Of a stretch of 64,000 nt of DNA, positions 18,656 to 27,641 are shown piece after piece (position 1 is the first letter of the stretch; every line of letters begins with the position of its first letter). The translations under genes were made by a program, and so were the position numbers. This DNA comes from Pseudomonas nitroreducens NBRC 12694. Lineage in GTDB: Bacteria > Pseudomonadota > Gammaproteobacteria > Pseudomonadales > Pseudomonadaceae. The notes beneath the pieces are model-generated. The model saw only the letters and a program-made list of their open reading frames with translations. It did no database searches and was not told where the DNA came from. Location: contig NZ_BDAI01000018.1 in NCBI RefSeq assembly GCF_002091755.1, forward strand, positions 9,418 to 73,417. The letters run 5' to 3'.

Positions 18656-19150
18656 TCAGGCCGTCCATTCAGTCCCTGCACCGTCGGGGAACTGCAGCGT
18701 ACGCAGTTCCTCGCTGGTCAGCTCTCGTCCGGTCCAGACATGGACCTTGCGGGCGCCGGCCGAGCGGCACAGCTCGTAGAGTCCGCGCACTTCGACCTGG
18801 GTCAGACCGCCCTCCAGGTGTTCCTGGGGATGCAGCACGACGACCGGGGCCAGGCGGAACGCGGATTTCGGCACGAGGTGTTGAAACAGCAGCTGCAGGG
18901 TTTTTTCCGCAACGGAAAAGTTGGCCAGCAGCGTGCGCGGATGCTGGAAGCCATTCAGCAGCTCGATTCCTTCCTGCCCCTGCATCTGCTGCGCGGCGCT
19001 GCCAAACGCCAGGGCCTGGCGCTTGCCCTTCACATTGCCCAGGGCCAGCAGCGGCGGCTCGCCGAAGCTCGTTTGCGAGGGCAGCAGTACGCCGCTGATC
19101 CAGTGTGCGGAAAGCTTGAGATACAGGGTGGGGGTGAACTGTTCGAGCAT
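18656..19150 (-). CDS. Short MreB-like protein (actin-fold N-terminal lobe only)
   Basis: A 164-residue protein that aligns by eye with about the first 155 residues of MreB. The segment with FGEPPLLAL, NGFQHPRTLLANFSVAEKTLQLLFQHLVPKSAFRLAP matches MreB's [35 protein letters not shown] and FMRPSPRVLV, and SAGARKVHV matches its GAGAREVFL. The nucleotide-binding DLGT loop is replaced by KLSA and the second lobe is missing, so it should not polymerise like MreB. The ATG at 19150 was chosen over an upstream start. Divergent from dcd. Role unknown. Confidence 0.72.
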   Translation of the reverse strand: MLEQFTPTLYLKLSAHWISGVLLPSQTSFGEPPLLALGNVKGKRQALAFGSAAQQMQGQEGIELLNGFQHPRTLLANFSVAEKTLQLLFQHLVPKSAFRLAPVVVLHPQEHLEGGLTQVEVRGLYELCRSAGARKVHVWTGRELTSEELRTLQFPDGAGTEWTA

Positions 19151-19224
19151 GTGGGTCTCGTCCGTGAGAGTTCGCCGCAGCGTATAGAAGAGCACAGTGC
19201 GCGTCGACCATCCGGCCGGCCCCT

Positions 19225-19253
19225 TTGCTCGTAACTGTGACGCCCGGTAAGAT
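19225..19253 (+). promoter_or_regulatory. Candidate sigma-70 promoter for dcd
   Basis: TTGCTC (19225-19230) and TAAGAT (19248-19253) are separated by 17 bases, giving a leader of about 34 bases before the dcd start. This is a consensus match by eye. Confidence 0.45.
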
Positions 19254-19293
19254 ACGCGTTTATTTTTTCGCCGACTTTCACAGGACGCTCGCC

Positions 19294-19860
<567 letters not shown>

Positions 19861-19880
19861 TGGCCCTGTGCTGCACGAAG

Positions 19881-19907
19881 AACCGGGCCTTGGCCCGGTT
19901 TTTTATT
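19881..19907. terminator. Terminator after dcd
   Basis: AACCGGGCC and GGCCCGGTT arms with a two-base TT spacer, then TTTTATT. The stop codon of the convergent ATPase gene lies in the T tract. Confidence 0.9.
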
Positions 19908-20460
19908 GGAACGAAGAACCTTTAGGGCTGTGGGCCAGGACGAATTCCGCACGTTTCTGCAGGCTGCACAGGGGCAGTTCCAGCACTCGATAGCCCAGCT
20001 CTTCGTATGCTTCAGCCATCACCGCCGCCGTTCGCTGCGCTTCGGCGAAGTCCTGCCGGCGTTCGGTATCGTTGCGGTAGATGGCTTCCCACGCGGGCGC
20101 CAGGAATACCGTCGGCCCGTAGCGTAGTTTTCGTGCGGCGATTTGCAGTTCTTCCGGAACCGGTATGCCGCAGAGCCTCGCATATCCCAGCACATCCGGC
20201 AGGCCGCGATCGAACAGCCACAACCCACCGCCATCGAGCGCCTGCGCACGAGTCGTCAGCGCGTGCTCGAACATTTCCCGGCAGAAGGCATCCCGGTTTG
20301 CCCACGGCAATGCATCGCCACCACGGACCAGTTGCTCGCGGATGATGGCGCGGCCGCCTTCCTCGACGATGTTCAGGCCGTGATGGCGGTGCAGGTGATC
20401 GAGCAGTGTGCTCTTGCCGGCGCCGGGGCCGCCGGTGATGACGATGAGGGATTCGGACAT
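19903..20460 (-). CDS. AAA-type small ATPase/kinase-like protein
   Basis: A 185-residue cytosolic P-loop protein with Walker A GGPGAGKST at 10-18 right at the N-terminus and an acidic Walker B-like LWLFDRGLPDVLGY in mid-protein, as in the AAA_28 family of predicted ATPases/kinases that resemble nucleoside or thymidylate kinases. AGGAG precedes the ATG at 20460, excluding a longer start. The substrate is not evident. It is not obviously co-transcribed with quiP, from which a terminator separates it. Confidence 0.85.
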   Translation of the reverse strand: MSESLIVITGGPGAGKSTLLDHLHRHHGLNIVEEGGRAIIREQLVRGGDALPWANRDAFCREMFEHALTTRAQALDGGGLWLFDRGLPDVLGYARLCGIPVPEELQIAARKLRYGPTVFLAPAWEAIYRNDTERRQDFAEAQRTAAVMAEAYEELGYRVLELPLCSLQKRAEFVLAHSPKGSSFQ

Positions 20461-20540
20461 GGCGACGACTCCTGGGAAAGGATGCAGGGGGGTACCAGCC
20501 GGGGAAGGTCTTGCAGGTAAGAAATGCAGCGGAGAGGAGG

Positions 20541-20572
20541 CGGGAAAAAAGAAAGGCACCCAAGGGGTGCCT
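20541..20572 (-). terminator. Terminator of quiP
   Basis: On the minus strand, AGGCACCC and GGGTGCCT arms with a three-base loop are followed by TTTCTTTTTT. It lies about 80 bases past the quiP stop. Confidence 0.8.
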
Positions 20573-20654
20573 GAATATGATCATGGAGTAAGTCGACAAT
20601 TTTGATTCCGGGGCGGAAGCGAAGTTCCCGGCCCCGGAAAAATTCTTCAAATCA

Positions 20655-23195
20655 TCACTTCTCCGGCACCAGCGTCAGGCGCTTCACGCCGTAGACCTTC
20701 TCAAGGTTCTGCGACTGGAAGGGGAAGCTCATGTAGTTGCCCTTCAGCCAGGCGTCGATGCCGTCGGCGTAGTGTGGGCTGGCCGGGTTGCCGGACTGGC
20801 CGCTGCTGTTGAGGCCGATCATCGGCTCGCTCTGGCCGAAGTCGACGACGATGCGCATGGCCGGGATCAGCCAGGTGTTGAAGTCCTGGCCCCAGTGGTA
20901 GGCCGAGACGTTCAGCGTGCTGTGGTCGCCGCCGGCCGGGTAGGGGCCGCGGTCCAGGTAGCCCTTGATCGCGCCGAGGCTGGCGCGCTCGCCGGCACTG
21001 AGGTTGGGCGCCATCTTGGTGCTGTCGCTGACCCACTCGTAGGTGTGCAGCTTGCCCCACTGCCAGGTACGGCGGTCGCTGCCCAGCTTCTGTTCGCAGA
21101 AGGCGGTGGCGGCGGCCAGGCTGCGGGCGAGGATGGTCGGTTTGTCTTCCTTCTGCGGGGTGCGGGTGTCATCCCAGAACGGGCTGTCGTCACGGCCCAG
21201 CAGGTGGTCGGCCTGGGCCGAGTAGGAGAGGTTGGCGGTCTCGACGAAGGCTTTCCAGGACGGGCTGTCCTCCGGGCCCAGTTCATCGAGGAAGATCTGC
21301 TTGCTGCTCTCCTGCAGGAAGGCTTCGTACAGGGCGGCGTCGCCGGAGGTCGCCGAGAGCTTGCCGTCGAACGCCATGATCCGGTCCAGCGCTTCGCGGG
21401 CGCGGGCGCGCTGGTCGGCGGGCAGGGCGTCGATGGCTTTCTTCAGCGGCTGCGCCATGCCCGGTGCATCGAACATGGCCTGCAGCTTGCCGGCAAAGGG
21501 CGTGGTCTGGTCGTACTGCATGGCGATCATGCTGCGGTAGTCGTGGCTCTTGCTGCCGCCGGCGAGTTGGGCGATGCGCTCGTAGCGCTCCGGGTAGTAC
21601 CAGGAACTGGACAGCTGCGCGCCGTAGCCTGGCTGCACGCTGCGGTGGTTGGCGGTGCCCAGCCAGCCCTGCTGCGGGTCCTGGTCGGACGGGTGGAGGA
21701 TCGGATCGGCGTAGCCGTCCCAGTCATAGCGGCCGTCCCAGCCGGGCGAAGGCAGCAGGCCGCGGCCTTCCTTGCGGTTGGGGAAGCGCCCGGTGACCTG
21801 CCAGCCGATGTGCTTCTCGTCGGCGAACACGATGTTCAGCGCCATGGCGCGCACGTCGCGGGTGGCGTCGAAGGCCTGCTCGACGTTCTTCGCGCGGGAC
21901 AGGTCGAAGAAGGCGTCGAGGGTGCGGTCGGTCTCGCCCTGGATGCTCTGGTAGGCGATGCCGTAGCCGCTGGACAGCGGCAGCGGTTGCAGGTCGTGCT
22001 TGCGCTCGCCCAGCGCGCTGTTGAGCAGCGGGCCGTGGCGAGTCTCGTAGATGACTTCGCGGACCGGGCTCTGGCCCTTGATGAAGAAGGTTTCATTGCG
22101 CTCGATGGCCGGTTTCCACTGGCCATCGGCGAGATAGTAGAGCTTGCTGCCCTGGCGCTTCACCTGCTCAAGGAATAGGTCCTGATTGTCGCCCATGACC
22201 ATGGTCATGCCCCAGGCCAGCTTGCCGTTGAAACCGGCGACCACGCCCGGTACGCCGGCGATGGAGACGCCCGCGGCGTTGTATTTCGGCGAGCGGATCT
22301 GCACGTAGTTCCACACTGAGGGCATGGACAGCGGCAGGTGGGTGTCGTTGGCCAGGATGCTCTTGCCGCTGCGCGTGCGCTGCGGGGCGATGGCCCAGTT
22401 GTTGGAGGCGGCGACGCCCATCATCTGCAGGGCGGCGACCTGGCCTGCCGCACGATCCAGGGCGTCGAGGCCGGCGATCCTGCCATCCAGGCGCAGGCCC
22501 TTGAGTTTGTCCGCTTCCTCGAACGGCAGCGCTTCGTCCGGGTAGATCGGCGTCAGCCAGGGCAGCTTGTCGGCACCGACTTTCTGCGCCAGTACCAGGG
22601 AGGCGATTTCCTCCTGCAGGTTCACCGCCAGGCCGAAGTTCAGCAGGCTGAAGACCAGTGCGGAATCTTCCGGCTTCCAGTACTCGGGGCGGTAGCCGGA
22701 CTCGGCGAGGTCCATCGGCAGCTTGTCGCGGTAGCGGTACAGGTAGGCGTTGACGCCGCGCGCGTAGGTCTCGAAGAAACGCTTGAGGCGCGGTGAGGCG
22801 CCGGCGTAGAGGGCGTCCGCGGCCTTCTTCAGGTTCACCGTGCGCATGAATCGGTCGGTTTCCAGGGCGCCGGGGCCGACCATTTCCGACAGGCGACCCT
22901 GGGCCATCAGGCGCAGGCCGACCATCTGGCTGATGCGGTCGCTGGCGTGCACATAACCCAGGGTGAACAGCGCGTCGTGGAAGGTGCTGGTCTCGATCAG
23001 CGGCATGCCCAGGCTGTTGCGGCGGATCGACACGTTGTCGGCCAGGCCCTTGATCGGCTGCACGCCGTAGCTCGGCGGCAGGCTGTCGGAATAGCGGTCA
23101 TTCAGCCAGCCCTGGCAGCCGGTAAGGCTGACAGCGGCAGTGACGGTGGCGGCAAGGCCGAAGCTGGGAAGCCGGCGGAAGGCACGCGGGGCCAT
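20655..23195 (-). CDS. quiP: Acyl-homoserine lactone acylase QuiP (penicillin acylase family)
   Basis: An 846-residue Ntn-hydrolase precursor, nearly the length of P. aeruginosa QuiP (847), and extremely similar to what I recall of that sequence, for example [20 protein letters not shown] and [16 protein letters not shown]. It cleaves long-chain N-acyl-homoserine lactones. It has a signal sequence with a LTGC lipobox-like end (Cys27). An alpha chain and spacer precede the autocatalytic nucleophile Ser264 in [10 protein letters not shown], which starts the beta chain. The ATG at 23195 is favoured by AGGAG nine bases upstream. Confidence 0.9.
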   Translation of the reverse strand: MAPRAFRRLPSFGLAATVTAAVSLTGCQGWLNDRYSDSLPPSYGVQPIKGLADNVSIRRNSLGMPLIETSTFHDALFTLGYVHASDRISQMVGLRLMAQGRLSEMVGPGALETDRFMRTVNLKKAADALYAGASPRLKRFFETYARGVNAYLYRYRDKLPMDLAESGYRPEYWKPEDSALVFSLLNFGLAVNLQEEIASLVLAQKVGADKLPWLTPIYPDEALPFEEADKLKGLRLDGRIAGLDALDRAAGQVAALQMMGVAASNNWAIAPQRTRSGKSILANDTHLPLSMPSVWNYVQIRSPKYNAAGVSIAGVPGVVAGFNGKLAWGMTMVMGDNQDLFLEQVKRQGSKLYYLADGQWKPAIERNETFFIKGQSPVREVIYETRHGPLLNSALGERKHDLQPLPLSSGYGIAYQSIQGETDRTLDAFFDLSRAKNVEQAFDATRDVRAMALNIVFADEKHIGWQVTGRFPNRKEGRGLLPSPGWDGRYDWDGYADPILHPSDQDPQQGWLGTANHRSVQPGYGAQLSSSWYYPERYERIAQLAGGSKSHDYRSMIAMQYDQTTPFAGKLQAMFDAPGMAQPLKKAIDALPADQRARAREALDRIMAFDGKLSATSGDAALYEAFLQESSKQIFLDELGPEDSPSWKAFVETANLSYSAQADHLLGRDDSPFWDDTRTPQKEDKPTILARSLAAATAFCEQKLGSDRRTWQWGKLHTYEWVSDSTKMAPNLSAGERASLGAIKGYLDRGPYPAGGDHSTLNVSAYHWGQDFNTWLIPAMRIVVDFGQSEPMIGLNSSGQSGNPASPHYADGIDAWLKGNYMSFPFQSQNLEKVYGVKRLTLVPEK

Positions 23196-23319
23196 GGGGA
23201 TGTGCTCCTGCACAAAGAGGGTCGCGGAAAAGGCGCTACGTTAGTGAGCCGAGGATAGCTGTGCAAGCCGCGCGGGGCGGGATTTTCAGCAGCCGACGAA
23301 TAGTTGGGCCAGACAGCAG

Positions 23320-23342
23320 AAGGCCCGCGCTCGGCGGGCCTT
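23320..23342. terminator. Hairpin between quiP and the SEC-C gene
   Basis: AAGGCCCGC and GCGGGCCTT arms with a five-base loop. There is no long T tract, so it is a weak terminator of the minus-strand SEC-C/LEA pair or an RNA-stability hairpin. Confidence 0.5.
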
Positions 23343-23365
23343 CGGGGCAGTGCTGGAAACCTGGG

Positions 23366-23566
23366 TCAGGCGCCGTGGCACTTCTTGTACTTGCTGCCGC
23401 TGCCGCAGGGGCACGGATCGTTGCGGCCCACGTCCTTGAGCGGGTTACGCGCAGGCTCGTGGCTGTGGTTGCAGTGCGGGCCGTGCACGTGGCCATGGTC
23501 ATGGTGGTGGTCATGATCGTGGTCGTGGTTGCAGTTCGGACCGTGTACGTGGGGTTCCTGGCTCAT
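23366..23566 (-). CDS. His-rich SEC-C metal-binding small protein
   Basis: A 66-residue protein. The first half is extremely rich in His and Asp ([19 protein letters not shown], then HGPHCNHSH), a likely Zn/Ni-binding tract. The C-terminus is a complete SEC-C motif, [21 protein letters not shown], the zinc finger found at the end of SecA. No other domain is present. It follows the LEA-type lipoprotein gene by eight bases, so the two are probably co-transcribed. Role unknown; metal storage or chaperoning is a guess. Confidence 0.85.
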   Translation of the reverse strand: MSQEPHVHGPNCNHDHDHDHHHDHGHVHGPHCNHSHEPARNPLKDVGRNDPCPCGSGSKYKKCHGA

Positions 23567-23574
23567 GGTGACGC

Positions 23575-24060
23575 TCACTCGGGGATGAAATCGCCGGGAA
23601 TTATCTCGCCATTGCGCGCGATGTGCACGCTCTGTCCGAACAGCAGGCCGGTCTTCACTTCGCCGTCGAGGCGGTAGCGGATGGGCTTGTCCGGGTCTTC
23701 CAGCAGCTTGACGATGTACTTCATGTGCCGCCACAGGTTGGTGGTCACCGGTACTTCGAAGGTTTCGTGGCCGTTGGCTGGCACTGTGAACCAGTTATTC
23801 GACTCGCCTTCGGCCAGGTCGATATCGTTCAGCTTGACCTTGTAGGCCAGGCCACGGACCGGAAGGCTGAAATCGTTCGGGTTGTCGATGCGGAAATGCA
23901 GGACGAATTCCTGCTCCAGCAAACGAGCTTTCACGACGTCGACTTTCTGCAGCTTCACGTCGGGTTGCTCGAAATTACCTGTCATCCAGCCGCAGCCCGA
24001 AACAAGGCTGAACAGCCAGCACAGGCTGAGAATTCTTATCATTTGCGCCTGATAATTCAT
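23575..24060 (-). CDS. LEA type 2 (WHy-domain) lipoprotein
   Basis: A 161-residue predicted lipoprotein with signal [14 protein letters not shown] and Cys23 in an SGC lipobox. The mature part is a single LEA14/WHy beta-sandwich: [34 protein letters not shown] is the classic signature with IDNPN. Two Met codons six residues apart are possible; the upstream one has GAGGGG. Homologues occur throughout Pseudomonas with unknown function at the envelope. Confidence 0.87.
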   Translation of the reverse strand: MNYQAQMIRILSLCWLFSLVSGCGWMTGNFEQPDVKLQKVDVVKARLLEQEFVLHFRIDNPNDFSLPVRGLAYKVKLNDIDLAEGESNNWFTVPANGHETFEVPVTTNLWRHMKYIVKLLEDPDKPIRYRLDGEVKTGLLFGQSVHIARNGEIIPGDFIPE

Positions 24061-24182
24061 GTCTACCCCTCAAGACGCCCCAGTGTACCAAGCACCTGCT
24101 CGGCCGCAAGTTGTTGTTACGTTAAAAGAAGCTGCACCATACTGGCCGAATGTAACCGGCGGGTTAACACAGGAGAGTGAAG

Positions 24183-24743
24183 ATGAGCCGTTATGAAATC
24201 GCGTTCTCGGGACAGACTATCCCGGGTGCACAGCTCGATACGGTGAAAGCCAACCTGGCCAGGCTGTTCCAGGCCGACGCCCAGCGCATCGAATTGCTGT
24301 TCTCCGGCCGCCGCATGGTGATCAAGAACAACCTCGACGCCGAGGCGGCGGAAAAGTACCGCAGCGTGATCGAACGCGCCGGCGCTGTCGTCGAAGTGGT
24401 CGACATGGACGCGCAGATCGAGGAGATCGAGCTGGCTCCACCGCCGCCGGCCGAGCCGGTCGGCACCGCAGTACAGCCGGCAGCACCTGCCTCCGGAGCG
24501 CAGGGACGCCTGAAAGTAGCGCCGCGCGACGAGTACATGGCCGCTTTCGCCGATGTGGAGGCGCCGGATTTCGGCCTCGCCCCGGTAGGCGCCGACCTGC
24601 AGGACGAGAAACCCGAGGCCGCCGCGCCGCGCGTGGACCTCAGCCAGTTCAGCGTTGCCCCCGTGGGCAGCGACATGGGCCAGGCCAAGCCCGCGCCGGC
24701 AGGGCCTGCGCCGGATACCAGCCACCTCAAGCTGCAGGACTGA
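24183..24743 (+). CDS. Conserved hypothetical protein with Pro/Ala-rich C-terminal half
   Basis: A 186-residue cytosolic protein. Residues 1-80 look like a small alpha/beta domain (MSRYEIAFSGQTIPGAQLDTVKANLARLFQ...), reminiscent of N-terminal domains of Pseudomonas membrane proteins that bind a ligand or partner. Residues 85-186 are Pro/Ala-rich and disordered, with two repeats of FGLAPVGADL / FSVAPVGSDM. AGGAG seven bases before the ATG sets the start. Its TGA abuts the convergent TCA of the next gene. Confidence 0.78.
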   Translation: MSRYEIAFSGQTIPGAQLDTVKANLARLFQADAQRIELLFSGRRMVIKNNLDAEAAEKYRSVIERAGAVVEVVDMDAQIEEIELAPPPPAEPVGTAVQPAAPASGAQGRLKVAPRDEYMAAFADVEAPDFGLAPVGADLQDEKPEAAAPRVDLSQFSVAPVGSDMGQAKPAPAGPAPDTSHLKLQD

Positions 24744-25370
24744 TCAGTCGCCCTGGTGCGGGTCGTCCTTGTAGACGAATTTGGGCATTTCCCAGCGGAA
24801 ACGGATCGCCAGCATGCGGAACAGGAAGCCGGCGAACAGGGTGATCAGCATGGCCTGCTCCTTGGGCAGGTCGATCTGCAGGCAGATCAGGTAGCACCAG
24901 GCGCTGGCGAAGGACACGCTGGCGTACAGTTCGCGGCGGAAGATCAGCGGCACGTCGTTGCAGAAGATATCCCGCAGGATGCCGCCGAACACCCCGGTGA
25001 TCACCCCGCTCACGGCAGCGATCAGCAGGCTGTGGCCCATCTCCAGGCTGACCTGGCAACCGATCAGGGTGAAGGCCACCAGGCCCACGGCGTCGAGCGC
25101 GAGGAACATCGAGCGCAGGTGGCGCATCAGCGGGGCGATGAACACGGTGACCAGTGCGGCACCAGCGGTGAGCGCCAGGTACTCCGGGTGGCGCACCCAG
25201 GTCAGCGGGTAGTGGCCCAGCAGCATGTCGCGCACCGAGCCGCCGCCCAGGGCGGTGACGCAGGCGACCAGCACCACGCCGAACAGGTCCATGCTGCGCC
25301 GGCCGGCGGACAGAGCGCCGGTCATGGCTTCGGCGGTGATGGCGATGATGTAGAGAACGGTCAGCAGCAT
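24744..25370 (-). CDS. TRIC-type cation channel / UPF0126 membrane protein (YicG-like)
   Basis: A 208-residue protein of two repeated three-helix TRIC halves plus a seventh helix. The repeated glycine motifs GGGSVRDMLLG and GGILRDIFCND are diagnostic of UPF0126/YadS-YicG proteins, which are bacterial trimeric intracellular cation channel homologues. Start at 25370 (MLLTVLYIIAITAEAM) gives the family length; a 30-residue longer frame upstream is not family-like. Convergent and back-to-back with the previous gene. Confidence 0.9.
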   Translation of the reverse strand: MLLTVLYIIAITAEAMTGALSAGRRSMDLFGVVLVACVTALGGGSVRDMLLGHYPLTWVRHPEYLALTAGAALVTVFIAPLMRHLRSMFLALDAVGLVAFTLIGCQVSLEMGHSLLIAAVSGVITGVFGGILRDIFCNDVPLIFRRELYASVSFASAWCYLICLQIDLPKEQAMLITLFAGFLFRMLAIRFRWEMPKFVYKDDPHQGD

Positions 25371-25478
25371 GGCGAGGTCCGGCAGGAGTAGCCGGCGCGG
25401 CGAATCACCGCCGCCCCGGAAAAAAGCGCGGATTCTAGCCCAGACACTGAACGCCCCCAAGGGGGGCGAGCGGGCACC

Positions 25479-25952
25479 TCACTCGATCCACGGGCCGCAG
25501 CATTTCTTCAGCTTGCCGCCGGCACCGCAGGGGCAGGGGTCATTGCGCCCCAGCTTCATCGGCACGGTGGGGTCGAGGAAGTACCAGCGGCCGTCGCGCT
25601 GGACGAATCCCGAGCATTCGCGATGGCTGTGCTCGCCGCCGGCGTCGTGCCAGCGCGCGATGAAGGTCACCCGCGCGTGCTCCGGCTGGCCGCCGAGCAC
25701 TTCATGGCTGACCACTTCCAAACCCAGCCAGGTGCTGCCCAGGCTCCAGGTACGGATCGCCTCCAGGTCCAGCCCCTGCTGCTGGGCCGGCAGCGTCGTG
25801 TCGCGCAGGTAATCCACCAGGCCCAGCGCGTAGGCGCTGTAGCGCGAGCGCATCAGCGCCTCTGCGGTGGGGGCCGCGACGCCGGCATGGAAGCGCCCGC
25901 AGCAGTCCGGTAATGGACGGCCGCTGCCGCAGGGGCAGGTCGGTTCGATCAT
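25479..25952 (-). CDS. YchJ-family SEC-C motif protein
   Basis: A 157-residue protein with the UPF0225/YchJ layout: N-terminal zinc motif [17 protein letters not shown] (about 6-22), the [13 protein letters not shown] core and an NTF2-like middle, and a C-terminal SEC-C motif [19 protein letters not shown]. Function in the family is unknown. The start at 25952 lies two bases beyond the stop of the DUF6231-like gene, so the pair is co-transcribed. Confidence 0.92.
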   Translation of the reverse strand: MIEPTCPCGSGRPLPDCCGRFHAGVAAPTAEALMRSRYSAYALGLVDYLRDTTLPAQQQGLDLEAIRTWSLGSTWLGLEVVSHEVLGGQPEHARVTFIARWHDAGGEHSHRECSGFVQRDGRWYFLDPTVPMKLGRNDPCPCGAGGKLKKCCGPWIE

Positions 25953-25954
25953 GG

Positions 25955-26443
25955 TCACCACCAGTACTTGCCGAAGTTTTCCGGGTTGGCCCAGAACTTC
26001 GCGTTGAGCCAGTCCGGGACCTGTTTGTATTCGTGCAGATCGTAGGTGAACAGCGTGATCACCTGGGCGTCGCGCTGGAAGCGCTCGCTGGCCTGCATGG
26101 CCAGGGCGTAGAAGTCCGCATCCTGCGCCTGGGCGGCGTCGAGGTCGACCAGTACGGCCACGCGGCTGCTGTTGAGGTTGCGGATACCGCCCACCAGTTG
26201 CTGTGCCTCGCGGCGCGGCAAGTGCTCCAGGCAGTCGGCCAGCAGCGCCAGGTCGTAGCGCTGAGCGGCCAGCTCCGCTGGCAATGCGCCGGCATCGGCG
26301 TGGAACAGCTCGCAATCCGGATGCGCCGCGAGGAAGGCATCCACGGCCGGTATCTGGCTGGCGCCCACCAGCAGCAAGCGCTGTGGCGCGTAGCGGTCGA
26401 GCAGGGCGGCGAGGGCTTGTTGCGGCGTGCGTGTCGAAATCAT
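25955..26443 (-). CDS. DUF6231-like protein with methyltransferase-like features
   Basis: A 162-residue cytosolic protein typical of Pseudomonas. [19 protein letters not shown] (about 23-41) and [29 protein letters not shown] (about 62-90) resemble motifs I and IV of a SAM methyltransferase fold, but the glycine-rich loop is weak, so activity is uncertain. The C-terminus [18 protein letters not shown] is Trp-rich. The ATG at 26443 is preferred to a TTG four codons upstream. It pairs with ychJ downstream. Confidence 0.72.
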   Translation of the reverse strand: MISTRTPQQALAALLDRYAPQRLLLVGASQIPAVDAFLAAHPDCELFHADAGALPAELAAQRYDLALLADCLEHLPRREAQQLVGGIRNLNSSRVAVLVDLDAAQAQDADFYALAMQASERFQRDAQVITLFTYDLHEYKQVPDWLNAKFWANPENFGKYWW

Positions 26444-26584
26444 CGGGCTCGTCAAAAGGCAAAAAATAATGAACGAAGACTAGCGTGTGACACCCATATG
26501 GCCTAGTGCTGGCGCATTCTGTCAGTCACGTCTTTACTCGGTAATTGTCGGTCAAGACCCGATCATTAGAGGAGACATAACTTT

Positions 26585-27217
26585 ATGAGCATCACAAGGA
26601 CCGCTTTACCCCTGCTGCTGGTAAGCACGTTGCTCACCGGTTGCGCAGGGCTGCAGAAGTCCGATTGGCCGACTTGCGCCGTGGTTGGCGGTGTCGGTGG
26701 CGCAGGTCTGGGTTCCATCGAAAGCAGCGCCTGGGCCGGTTGGGGAGCCCTGATCGGTGGCGTGCTGGGTGCGTCCTACTGCTGGGTACATGGCGCTGCC
26801 GAACAAGTGGCCGAGGTCCCGCCGCCTGCGCCGGCTCCTGAGCCTGCTCCGGCTCCGCTGCCCAAGGAAGAGACCATCGTGGTGCGTGACCTGCACTTCG
26901 CCTTCGACTCGTCGAAGATCGATGCGCAGGACAAGGACAAGCTCGACACCATCGCTACCCGCCTGAAAGGCGAGGCCGCGAGCACCGAGCTGAATATCGG
27001 CGGCCATACCGATAGCATCGGTACCGACGCCTACAACCAGAAACTGTCCGAGCGCCGCGCCAACGCCGTGTCCAACTACCTGGTCGATGCCGGCGTGCCT
27101 GCCAGCAGCATCAAGTCGGTGGTCGGTTATGGCGAGAGCCAGCCGGTCGCGGACAACAAGACCAAAGAAGGCCGCGCCGAGAACCGTCGCGTGGAGATCA
27201 AGATCACGCGTCAGTAA
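26585..27217 (+). CDS. OmpA-family lipoprotein
   Basis: A 210-residue outer-membrane lipoprotein. The signal MSITRTALPLLLVSTLLTGC ends in an LTGC lipobox (Cys20). A glycine-rich helical hairpin (about 34-65) and a Pro/Ala linker (about 79-92) lead to an OmpA C-terminal peptidoglycan-binding domain (about 98-210) with GGHTDSIGTDAYNQKLSERRANAV and RAENRRVEIKI. It tethers the outer membrane to peptidoglycan. GAGGAG lies upstream and a terminator follows. Confidence 0.92.
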   Translation: MSITRTALPLLLVSTLLTGCAGLQKSDWPTCAVVGGVGGAGLGSIESSAWAGWGALIGGVLGASYCWVHGAAEQVAEVPPPAPAPEPAPAPLPKEETIVVRDLHFAFDSSKIDAQDKDKLDTIATRLKGEAASTELNIGGHTDSIGTDAYNQKLSERRANAVSNYLVDAGVPASSIKSVVGYGESQPVADNKTKEGRAENRRVEIKITRQ

Positions 27218-27237
27218 GTCGCTGTGATGTAGTCCGC

Positions 27238-27261
27238 AAAGGGGGCCTGGTGGCCCCCTTT
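27238..27261 (+). terminator. Terminator after the OmpA lipoprotein
   Basis: AAAGGGGGCC and GGCCCCCTTT arms with a four-base TGGT loop; the T tract is short. Confidence 0.7.
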
Positions 27262-27338
27262 GTCATTCCCGGTTGCCACTGGCATAGCCGGGAGCAGAGG
27301 CGTATGTTCCCCGGCAAAGAAAAAACCGGGGGCATTTC

Positions 27339-27641
27339 ATGAAAGCGTTGTTGGGGCTGGGCAAGCTGATTGCCCTGTTGTTCTGGCTGGCGGTGCTGGC
27401 CAACCTGATCCAACCCTTCGCACATCCCTTCGCCCTGCTGCTCAATGCGGCCGGCGCGCTGATCCTGCTGATCCACATCCTCGAAGTCCTGGCGCTGCGC
27501 AAGCGTCTGCAGGGGCGCCCGCATCCGGGCATGGATCGCCTGCAGATCCTGCTGTTCGGCGTCTTTCATTTCGCGACCCTGCCGCAGCCGGCAGTGGCAC
27601 AACCGGCACCCGCAAACGTAGAAGGAGATACCCATGCGTAA
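27339..27641 (+). CDS. DUF1145 small membrane protein
   Basis: A 100-residue protein with three hydrophobic segments (about 7-24, 29-50 and 68-82) and the family-type HPGMDRLQILLFGVFHF region, as in YhhL-like DUF1145 proteins. The last eight bases overlap the next gene, so it is translationally coupled to the collagen-like protein. The C-terminal tail after PQPAVAQ is Pro/Ala-rich. Confidence 0.85.
   Translation: MKALLGLGKLIALLFWLAVLANLIQPFAHPFALLLNAAGALILLIHILEVLALRKRLQGRPHPGMDRLQILLFGVFHFATLPQPAVAQPAPANVEGDTHA

Noticed and set aside
23236..23514. A Thr-rich minus-strand frame overlapping the SEC-C gene
   Set aside because: It is an out-of-frame reading of the His/Asp-codon tract; the SEC-C frame carries the zinc motif.
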